Source: Actinomycetales bacterium (lineage in GTDB: Bacteria; Actinomycetota; Actinomycetes; Actinomycetales; Microbacteriaceae). Taken from it: a stretch of 5,488 nt of DNA. The notes under the pieces were generated by a model. It was not told the DNA's origin, did not search any database, and saw only the letters and a program-made list of their open reading frames with translations. Below are positions 1 through 5,488 of the stretch, in pieces; position 1 is the first letter of the stretch; the number at the start of each line of letters is the position of its first letter. The stretch covers positions 1 to 5,488 of the forward strand of contig JAATFJ010000335.1 of assembly GCA_015655255.1 (NCBI GenBank), given 5' to 3'. The translations under genes were made by a program, and so were the position numbers.

Positions 1-2138
1 AGTTCCCGACCGTCTCGATGGGCCTCGGCCCGATCAACGCCATCTACCAGGCGATGACGAACAAATACCTCGCCAACCGCGGCATCAAGGACGTCGCCGA
101 CTCGCACGTCTGGGCCTTCCTCGGCGACGGCGAAATGGATGAGGTCGAATCGCGCGGTCAGCTCCAGGTCGCGGCGAACGAGGGCCTCGACAACCTCACC
201 TTCGTCGTCAACTGCAATCTGCAGCGCCTCGATGGGCCGGTCCGCGGAAACGGCAAGATCATCCAGGAACTCGAATCCTTCTTCCGCGGTGCCGGCTGGA
301 ACGTCATCAAGGTCATCTGGGGGCGCGAATGGGACGACCTGCTCGCCCGCGACACTGACGGTGCCCTGCTCAACCTCATGAACGTCACTCCGGACGGCGA
401 CTTCCAGACCTACAAGGCCGAGAACGGCGCGTACGTCCGCGAGAACTTCTTCGGCCGCGATGAGCGTGCCCTCGCCCTCGTCAAGGACTACACCGATGAG
501 CAGGTTTGGCAGCTCCGTCGTGGCGGTCACGACTACCGCAAGGTATACGCGGCCTACAAGGCAGCGACCGAGCACAAGGGTCAGCCGACCGTCATCCTCG
601 CCCACACCATCAAAGGCTACGGGCTCGGCCCGCACTTCGAGGGCCGCAACGCGACCCACCAGATGAAGAAGATGACGCTGGACGACCTCAAGCTCTTCCG
701 CGACACGATGCAGATCCCCCTCACGGATGCGCACCTCGAAGCTGATCCCTACCGTCCGCCGTACTACCACCCCGGAGAACAGGACGAGACGATCCAGTAC
801 ATGCTGGAGCGCCGTCGCAGTCTGGGCGGATTCCTCCCCGAGCGGCGCAGCAACCCTGTCTCGATCCCCCTCCCCGGCGAGAAGGACTACGCCCTGCTGA
901 AGAAGGGATCCGGGAATCAGGAGGTCGCCACGACGATGGCATTCGTCCGCCTCGTCAAGGATCTCCTGCGCGTCAAGGGCTTCGGAGAGCGCATCGTCCC
1001 GATCATCCCCGACGAGGCCCGCACCTTCGGGATGGACTCCTACTTCCCCACCGCGAAGATCTACAACCCGCACGGGCAGAACTACATCTCGGTGGATCGC
1101 GAGTTGCTTCTCTCTTATAAGGAGAGCCCGCAGGGCCAGATCGTGCACGTCGGCATCAACGAGGCCGGTGCGGCCGCCGCGTTCACCGCCACGGGCACGA
1201 GCTACGCCACCCACGGCCAGCCGCTCATCCCCATCTACATCTTCTACTCGATGTTCGGCTACCAGCGCACAGGCGACGCGTTCTGGGCCGCGGGCGACCA
1301 GATGGCGCGCGGATTCGTGATCGGTGCCACAGCAGGACGCACGACGCTCACCGGTGAAGGCACACAGCACGCAGACGGGCACTCTCCGCTCCTCGCCTCC
1401 ACGAACCCCGCGACGATCTCCTATGACCCCGCCTACGGCTATGAGGTCGCGCACATCGTCCAGTCCGGTGTTGAGCGCATGTTCGGCGGCACGCACCCCG
1501 ACCCCAACGTCATGTACTACCTCACGGTGTACAACGAGCCGATGCGCATGCCCGCAGAGCCCGCCGATGTCGATGCCGAAGGCATCCTCAAGGGCATCCA
1601 TCGCGTCTCCATCGGAGAAGGCGACGGGCCTCGTGCGCAGCTGCTCGCCTCTGGCGTCGGTCTCCCCTGGGCCCTCGAGGCACAGGAACTCCTCAAGAAA
1701 GACTGGGGCGTCGTCGCCGATGTCTGGTCGGTCACCTCGTGGTCCGAGCTGCGCCGCGACGGCCTTGCCGCCGACGAGCACAACTTCCTCCACCCCGAGG
1801 ATGAGCCGCATACCGCCTACCTCACGCAGAAGCTGCAGGGCGCGGAGGGGCCGTTCGTCGCGACGAGCGACTTCATGCACGCCGTGCAGGACCAGATCCG
1901 GCCCTGGGTTCCCGGTGTGTATTACACGCTCGGTGCCGACGGATTCGGCTTCGCGGACACCCGCCCCGCGGCCCGTCGCTTCTTCAAGATCGACGGCCCC
2001 TCGATGGTCGTCCGTGCGCTGCAGGGTCTCGCCGATGCCGGAACCCTCGATCGTTCCGTCGTCGCGGAGGCGCTCGCGAAGTATGACCTCTTCAACGTGA
2101 ACGCCGGCACGAGCGGGAACGCGGGCGGCGAAAGCTGA
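1..2138 (+). CDS. aceE: Pyruvate dehydrogenase E1 component, homodimeric type (5'-truncated)
   Basis: Thiamine-diphosphate-dependent E1 of the pyruvate dehydrogenase complex (EC 1.2.4.1): it decarboxylates pyruvate and passes the acetyl group to the lipoyl E2, feeding acetyl-CoA to the TCA cycle and fatty acid synthesis. The frame is open from the left edge (codons begin at base 3, [10 protein letters not shown]) and gives 711 residues. E. coli AceE is 887 residues, so roughly the first 200 are missing. Visible landmarks: the thiamine-diphosphate/Mg motif from GDG (123-131) to NCN (210-218), HTIKGYG (603-623), DEARTFGM, and GINEAG, whose Glu (1161-1163) should be the catalytic glutamate that contacts the thiamine N1'. 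[11 protein letters not shown] follows at 1353-1385. All of these match the bacterial homodimeric E1, not the alpha/beta type. The C-terminus is intact and no frameshift is seen. Only 7 bases separate its stop from the next gene and no terminator is visible, so read-through is likely. Family call very sure. Confidence 0.97.
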   Translation, partial: FPTVSMGLGPINAIYQAMTNKYLANRGIKDVADSHVWAFLGDGEMDEVESRGQLQVAANEGLDNLTFVVNCNLQRLDGPVRGNGKIIQELESFFRGAGWNVIKVIWGREWDDLLARDTDGALLNLMNVTPDGDFQTYKAENGAYVRENFFGRDERALALVKDYTDEQVWQLRRGGHDYRKVYAAYKAATEHKGQPTVILAHTIKGYGLGPHFEGRNATHQMKKMTLDDLKLFRDTMQIPLTDAHLEADPYRPPYYHPGEQDETIQYMLERRRSLGGFLPERRSNPVSIPLPGEKDYALLKKGSGNQEVATTMAFVRLVKDLLRVKGFGERIVPIIPDEARTFGMDSYFPTAKIYNPHGQNYISVDRELLLSYKESPQGQIVHVGINEAGAAAAFTATGTSYATHGQPLIPIYIFYSMFGYQRTGDAFWAAGDQMARGFVIGATAGRTTLTGEGTQHADGHSPLLASTNPATISYDPAYGYEVAHIVQSGVERMFGGTHPDPNVMYYLTVYNEPMRMPAEPADVDAEGILKGIHRVSIGEGDGPRAQLLASGVGLPWALEAQELLKKDWGVVADVWSVTSWSELRRDGLAADEHNFLHPEDEPHTAYLTQKLQGAEGPFVATSDFMHAVQDQIRPWVPGVYYTLGADGFGFADTRPAARRFFKIDGPSMVVRALQGLADAGTLDRSVVAEALAKYDLFNVNAGTSGNAGGES

Positions 2139-2145
2139 GTCACCT

Positions 2146-3366
2146 GTGACCGGACCTGTTCCCGCGTCGATGGACAAGGCGGCGACGCTCTCCTGGCTGC
2201 GCCGCATCTCTGGAGATCTCGCTACCGCGACCATCCAGCGCCTCGAAGAGACGCTGCCCTGGTACGCCGATATGCCACCAGCTCGACGGTCCGCCGTCGG
2301 GCTGGTGGCGCAGGCCGGGATCACCTCCTTCATCCAGTGGTACGACGATCCCCGTTCCACCCCCTGGATCGCGGCCGATATCTTCGCCGCCGCCCCGCGC
2401 GAACTCTTGCGCAGCGTCAGTCTGCAGCAAACCTTGCAACTTATCCGCGTCACCGTCGAGGTGACTGAGGAACGCGTCGCCGGCAAGGGCGAGCACCTCC
2501 GCGAAGCGATCCTGCTGTACTCGCGCGATGTCGCCTTCACCGCTGCCGATGTATACGCCCGCGCCGCCGAAGCACGCGGACTCTGGGATGCGCGACTGGA
2601 GGCACTCGTCGTCGACTCGATTCTCACGGGTGAGGCAGACGAACAGCTCCCCAGCCGCATCGCCGCTCTCGGCTGGCACGGCCACGGCGAAGTGTGCGTC
2701 ATCGTCGGCACCACTCCCCCGCAATTCGACGTCGACCAGGTTCGCCGCACCGCCCGCAAGCTCTCCGTGGACGTGCTCATCGGCGTCCAGGGTTCCCGGC
2801 TCGTCCTCGTCATCGGACGCGCCCGCGAGGCGGGGCAGCATCCTGACGGCGATGAACTCGCCTTCCACGAGATCGCCCAGCGTTTGGAGCCGTCCTTCGG
2901 CCCCGGTTACCTCGTCATCGGCCCTCCCGTCTCTGCCCTCGTCGACGCGGGCCAGAGCGCGCGCGCCGCCCTCGCCGGTTTCGCCGTCGCTCGCGCCTGG
3001 CGCAGCGCTCCCCGCCCCGTCGAAGCGGACGACCTCCTACCCGAGCGGGCCCTCGCGGGAGATCCCCTCGCCAAGCAGACCCTCACCGAACGCATCTATC
3101 GGCCTCTGCAAGATCACTCCACGGATCTCGTGACGACCCTATGGAGCTACCTCGATAACGGCCGCTCTCTGGAAGCAACAGCGCGCGAGCTGTTCGTCCA
3201 TCCCAACACCGTCCGCTACCGCCTCAAGCGCGTGAGCGAGGTCATCGGCTGGGACGCCACCGGCCCGCGCGAGGCATTGATCCTGCAGACCGCGCTGATT
3301 CTCGGCTCCATCGGCACGACCGATTCCATACGACGACGTCCTTTCCCCCGACGCACGAACGGTTGA
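2146..3366 (+). CDS. fasR: PucR/CdaR-family transcriptional regulator, FasR-like activator of fatty acid synthesis
   Basis: Predicted DNA-binding regulator of the downstream fab genes, 406 residues. The C-terminal PucR-type helix-turn-helix spans about residues 328-389, with a probable recognition helix at HPNTVRYRLKRV (352-363), the hallmark of this family. The middle (about 170-285) looks like the degenerate GGDEF-like domain of CdaR/PucR regulators, and the N-terminal 150 residues are a mostly helical sensory region of unknown ligand. There is no signal peptide or membrane segment. The GTG at 2146 is chosen because it lies 7 bases after the aceE stop; its Shine-Dalgarno sequence is weak (GAAAG at 2130-2134), so reinitiation after aceE is possible. 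An ATG at 2170 is the alternative start, with no better ribosome site. Context fits Streptomyces FasR, an activator of fabD-fabH-acpP-fabF, and the Rv2242 regulator between aceE and fabD in M. tuberculosis. Family is sure; the target is inferred from position. Confidence 0.9.
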   Translation: MTGPVPASMDKAATLSWLRRISGDLATATIQRLEETLPWYADMPPARRSAVGLVAQAGITSFIQWYDDPRSTPWIAADIFAAAPRELLRSVSLQQTLQLIRVTVEVTEERVAGKGEHLREAILLYSRDVAFTAADVYARAAEARGLWDARLEALVVDSILTGEADEQLPSRIAALGWHGHGEVCVIVGTTPPQFDVDQVRRTARKLSVDVLIGVQGSRLVLVIGRAREAGQHPDGDELAFHEIAQRLEPSFGPGYLVIGPPVSALVDAGQSARAALAGFAVARAWRSAPRPVEADDLLPERALAGDPLAKQTLTERIYRPLQDHSTDLVTTLWSYLDNGRSLEATARELFVHPNTVRYRLKRVSEVIGWDATGPREALILQTALILGSIGTTDSIRRRPFPRRTNG

Positions 3367-3458
3367 CGACAGCTCCCTATGCGCCATCCACAAGGGTTCT
3401 CCGGAATGTTGTGAGGGTTCATCCACGGTTCTGGGCGGATCGTTGGCAAACTGGAGGG
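3367..3458 (+). promoter_or_regulatory. fasR-fabD intergenic region: candidate fab promoter and operator
   Basis: This is the only sizeable non-coding gap. It carries three GGTTC copies (3395-3399, 3416-3420, 3427-3431), two longer AGGGTTC copies (3393-3399, 3414-3420) and two CATCCAC copies (3385-3391, 3420-3426). The GGTTC spacings of 21 and 11 bases put all three on about the same helix face, as expected for an operator bound by a multimeric regulator. If transcription starts at the fabD GTG, CAAACT (3447-3452) falls exactly at -12 to -7, but it is a poor -10 box and no good -35 faces it. A TTGACG at 3363-3368 overlaps the fasR stop and has only CATCCA 16 bases downstream. No terminator hairpin is visible. 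The repeats are seen; that they form an operator or promoter is inference. Confidence 0.45.
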
Positions 3459-4385
3459 GTGATTGTTGTCGTATGCCCCGGACAGGGCTCGCAGACTCCC
3501 GGATTCCTCGCCCCTTGGTTGGAACAGGACGGTGTCGCGGAGCGACTCGCCGTCTATTCCGATGCCGCGGGCATCGATCTCGCCGCGCACGGCACCGTCT
3601 CCGACGCGGACACCATCAGAGACACCCGGATCGCGCAGCCCCTCATCGTCGCCGCATCCCTCATCGCGTGGCACGCCCTGGGTGAGGACGCACAGAAAGC
3701 GGATGGCCTCGCCGGGCACTCCGTCGGTGAGCTCGCCGCCCTCGCCGCCGCGGGCGTCGTCTCCGCCGCGCAGGCGCTCCGAGTCGTCGGCGAACGCGGT
3801 CGCGCGATGGCCGAAGCCTCCACCGCCGTGCAGACCGGGATGAGCGCCATCCTCGGCGGCGTCGAAGCGGATGTGCTTGCCCGCCTCGAGGACCTCGACC
3901 TCACCACCGCCAACTACAACGGCGGCGGACAGATCGTCGCCGCCGGCGCCCTCGATGCCCTCGCCGCCCTCGCGGCCGAGCCGCCTCGCGCCACCCGCAT
4001 CGTCCCCCTCCGGGTCGCCGGAGCCTTCCACACGGCCTATATGGCCCCCGCCTTGGCCTCCCTGCGCACCGCCGTCGACGAGATTCCCGCCGCAGAGGTA
4101 CACAATCCCACGGTGCAGCTGTGGACCAACCACGACGGTTCCCTCGTGTCGAGCGGTCCCGCGGCCCTCGACCTCATCGTGCAGCAGGTCGCCTCCCCCG
4201 TGCGCTGGGATCTCTGCATGGCCTCCTTCACCGAGGCGGGAATCACCGGGATCATCGAACTCAGCCCCGCCGGAGCACTCACCGGACTCGCCAAGCGCGG
4301 CCTGCGCGGTGTGCCCGCCGTCGCCATCAAAACCCCGGAAGACCTCGACGCGGCCCGTGCGCTGCTGAACGGAGCAGCGGCATGA
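3459..4385 (+). CDS. fabD: Malonyl-CoA:ACP transacylase
   Basis: Cytosolic enzyme (EC 2.3.1.39) that moves malonyl from CoA to the ACP phosphopantetheine arm, supplying the extender for FabH and later condensing enzymes. With the GTG at 3459 the protein is 308 residues, matching the 309 of E. coli FabD. Landmarks: N-terminal VCPGQGSQ, nucleophile motif GHSVG with Ser88 (3720-3722), Arg113 in ERGRAM at the position of the malonate-carboxylate-binding arginine (E. coli Arg117), and His191 in GAFHTAYM as the catalytic histidine. Ser88 and Arg113 are offset by four from E. coli Ser92 and Arg117, so the spacing is kept. The frame is open back to a TTG at 3363, but those extra residues do not resemble FabD and the family begins right at the IVVVCPGQG strand. 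The start is odd: GGAGG (3453-3457) ends one base before the GTG, so the message may be leaderless. The stop overlaps the fabH ATG. Confidence 0.95.
   Translation: MIVVVCPGQGSQTPGFLAPWLEQDGVAERLAVYSDAAGIDLAAHGTVSDADTIRDTRIAQPLIVAASLIAWHALGEDAQKADGLAGHSVGELAALAAAGVVSAAQALRVVGERGRAMAEASTAVQTGMSAILGGVEADVLARLEDLDLTTANYNGGGQIVAAGALDALAALAAEPPRATRIVPLRVAGAFHTAYMAPALASLRTAVDEIPAAEVHNPTVQLWTNHDGSLVSSGPAALDLIVQQVASPVRWDLCMASFTEAGITGIIELSPAGALTGLAKRGLRGVPAVAIKTPEDLDAARALLNGAAA
4371..4374 (+). promoter_or_regulatory. Ribosome binding site of fabH
   Basis: GGAG lies 7 bases before the fabH ATG at 4382, inside the last codons of fabD. Together with the ATGA overlap (4382-4385) it fixes the fabH start and points to translational coupling of the two genes. 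Confidence 0.7.
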
Positions 4386-5383
4386 ACGCCAGCCTGAATC
4401 AGACCATCGGAGCGCCTTACTCCCGCATCTACGCCTACGGCGCCGCACGCGGCGAGAAGGCCGTGACGAACGACGAGATCATCGCGCCCATCAACTCGAG
4501 CGACGAGTGGATACGTCAGCGCACCGGCATCGTCACGCGTGCACGAGCTCTTCCGGAGACCGGAGCCGTCGACCTCGCCGCACTCGCGGGCGCAGAGGCC
4601 ATCGAGAAGTCCGGCGTCGACCCCGCCGCCATCGACCTCGTCATCATCGCGACCATCAGCAACGTCCGTCAGTCCCCCTCGATGGCCGCCGTCGTCGCCG
4701 ATCGCGTCGGTGCAAACCCCGCGGCCGCCTATGACATGAACGCCGCCTGCGCGGGCTACGCCTACGCGATCGCTCAGGCCGATGCGCTCATCCGTGCCGG
4801 TGCCGCGCACTACGCACTCGTCATCGGGGCGGAGAAGCTCTCCGATATCGTCGACCCCACCGACCGCAGCATCTCCTTCCTCCTCGGAGACGGTGCCGGT
4901 GCCGCCGTCGTGGGCCCGAGCGAGACACCCGCGATCGGCCCCGTCATCTGGGGTTCCGACGGTGCACGCGCCGACGCGGTGAGTATGAACGCGACCCTCG
5001 TCGAGTACCGCGACGGCACGGCCGAGTGGCCCACGCTGCGCCAGGACGGCCCGTCCGTCTTCCGCTGGGCCGTCTGGGACATGGTCAAGGTCGCCCGCCA
5101 GGCCCTGGAAGAGACGGGCATCGAGGCATCCGACCTCGCCGCCTTCATCCCCCACCAGGCGAACATGCGCATCGTCGACGAGTTCGCCAAGCAGCTTAAG
5201 CTCCCCGAGACCGTTGTCATCGCGCGCGACATCGAGACGACAGGGAACACCTCCGCGGCGTCCATCCCGCTCGCGAGCCACCGGCTCATGGCCGAGCACC
5301 CCGAGCTTTCCGGCGGCCTCGCACTGCAGATCGGTTTCGGCGCCGGGCTCGTCTTCGGCGCCCAGGTAGTGGTCCTCCCGTAA
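4382..5383 (+). CDS. fabH: Beta-ketoacyl-ACP synthase III (initiating condensing enzyme)
   Basis: Starts type II fatty acid synthesis by condensing an acyl-CoA primer with malonyl-ACP (EC 2.3.1.180 or the branched-primer 2.3.1.300); works as a cytosolic thiolase-fold dimer. It is 333 residues, slightly longer than the 317 of E. coli FabH. The Cys-His-Asn triad is complete: Cys123 in NAACAGYAYA (4748-4750), His258 in HQANMR (5153-5155) and Asn289 in GNTSAASIP (5246-5248). Arg263 after HQAN matches the ACP-docking Arg249 of E. coli. The N-terminal VTNDEI and SSDEWIRQRTGI segments and the C-terminal GFGAGLVFGA are typical FabH. Ser98 sits where E. coli has the pocket residue Phe87 (25 residues before the Cys in both), hinting at a roomier primer pocket. 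The ATG is set by the SD at 4371-4374; the frame is open further upstream only as a shadow of fabD. The gene lies inside the fabD-fabH-acpP run and is very probably cotranscribed. Confidence 0.96.
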   Translation: MNASLNQTIGAPYSRIYAYGAARGEKAVTNDEIIAPINSSDEWIRQRTGIVTRARALPETGAVDLAALAGAEAIEKSGVDPAAIDLVIIATISNVRQSPSMAAVVADRVGANPAAAYDMNAACAGYAYAIAQADALIRAGAAHYALVIGAEKLSDIVDPTDRSISFLLGDGAGAAVVGPSETPAIGPVIWGSDGARADAVSMNATLVEYRDGTAEWPTLRQDGPSVFRWAVWDMVKVARQALEETGIEASDLAAFIPHQANMRIVDEFAKQLKLPETVVIARDIETTGNTSAASIPLASHRLMAEHPELSGGLALQIGFGAGLVFGAQVVVLP

Positions 5384-5426
5384 GATAATCAACGGTCAAA
5401 CGACACCCCCAAGAGGAGAAGACACA
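5384..5426 (+). promoter_or_regulatory. fabH-acpP gap with ribosome binding site (and weak -10-like box)
   Basis: AGGAG at 5414-5418 lies 8 bases before the acpP ATG, a strong Shine-Dalgarno sequence suited to a highly made protein. GATAAT at 5384-5389, right after the fabH stop, matches five of six bases of a -10 box, but I see no -35 at the proper distance. An extra acpP promoter is therefore only a possibility. No terminator is visible, so acpP is probably read through from fabH. Confidence 0.55.
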
Positions 5427-5488
5427 ATGGCATTGTCCACCGAAGAAGTTCTGGCAGGTCTCGCGGAACTGATCAACGACGAAACCGG
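5427..5488 (+). CDS. acpP: Acyl carrier protein (3'-truncated at window edge)
   Basis: Small acidic carrier that holds the malonyl and growing acyl chains on a phosphopantetheine arm during fatty acid synthesis. Only 20 codons are present, beginning MALSTEEVLAGLAELINDE, which reads as the first helix of an actinobacterial AcpP; the DSL serine that takes the prosthetic group lies beyond the right edge. The ATG at 5427 is fixed by the AGGAG 8 bases upstream. The call rests on this short N-terminus plus the fabD-fabH context, where acpP is the usual next gene in Streptomyces and relatives. Confidence 0.9.
   Translation, partial: MALSTEEVLAGLAELINDET

Noticed and set aside
1324..2100. Second + strand frame of 258 codons inside aceE
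   Set aside because: Ser/Arg/Pro-rich out-of-frame reading of aceE, typical of high-GC DNA; aceE motifs continue across it.
2140..2868. Open frame on the - strand (242 codons) opposite the regulator
   Set aside because: Antisense shadow of the PucR-type gene; no domain or ribosome site.
3363..3458. Upstream in-frame extension of fabD from a TTG at 3363 or GTG at 3411
   Set aside because: The extra residues have no FabD counterpart, lack a suitable ribosome site and would cover the repeat-bearing intergenic region; 308 residues from 3459 matches the family length.
3367..3458. Rho-independent terminator after fasR
   Set aside because: No stable GC hairpin followed by a T run is present; only short weak inverted pieces such as TCCGGA (3400-3405).
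4121..4381. Upstream in-frame extension of fabH into fabD
   Set aside because: The extension is a shadow of fabD; the ATG at 4382 has a proper SD and gives a normal FabH N-terminus.
3216..4448. Long open frame on the - strand (410 codons) across the fasR end, fabD and fabH start
   Set aside because: Shadow of G/C-ending codons in fasR, fabD and fabH; composition is Gly/Arg/Asp-rich with no recognisable domain, and the + strand genes are unambiguous.
4037..5392. Long open frame on the - strand (451 codons) opposite fabH
   Set aside because: Antisense shadow of fabH and the fabD 3' end; low-complexity Gly/Asp/Arg-rich product, no family resemblance.
1..5488. Mobile element, tRNA/rRNA, riboswitch or CRISPR signals
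   Set aside because: Coding genes fill nearly all of the window, and neither gap (92 and 43 bases) shows terminal inverted repeats, cloverleaf, conserved RNA fold or spaced repeat array.

Overview
The window is an ordinary high-GC actinobacterial core-metabolism locus, read entirely on the + strand. It holds the 3' part of aceE (pyruvate dehydrogenase E1), a PucR/CdaR-type regulator of the FasR kind, fabD, fabH and the first 20 codons of acpP. Codon choice is strongly G/C-ending. The protein sequences, especially the ACP start MALSTEEVLAGLAEL and the homodimeric-type AceE, look most like Microbacteriaceae (Microbacterium-like). The family assignment is recognition from memory, not a search result.

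Layout: aceE enters from the left edge already in frame and stops at 2138. Seven bases later the regulator starts at a GTG (2146) and runs to 3366. A 92-base gap (3367-3458) is the only sizeable non-coding stretch and is the natural place for the fab promoter and its operator; it contains three GGTTC repeats spaced 21 and 11 bases apart. fabD (3459-4385) and fabH (4382-5383) overlap in an ATGA, so they are probably translationally coupled. A 43-base gap with a good Shine-Dalgarno sequence leads to acpP, which is cut by the right edge; fabF/kasA would be expected next.

How it works together: AceE makes acetyl-CoA from pyruvate. FabD loads malonyl groups onto ACP, FabH condenses a primer acyl-CoA with malonyl-ACP to start the chain, and AcpP carries the growing chain. 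The regulator between the two halves is in the position of Streptomyces FasR, an activator of the fab operon. The layout combines the mycobacterial order (aceE - regulator - fabD - acpM) with the Streptomyces order (fasR - fabD - fabH - acpP).

I found no undescribed system, mobile element, RNA gene, CRISPR array or clear terminator. The points worth a second look are the fabD promoter/operator region, the odd fabD start, and a FabH pocket residue that suggests bulky (branched) primers.
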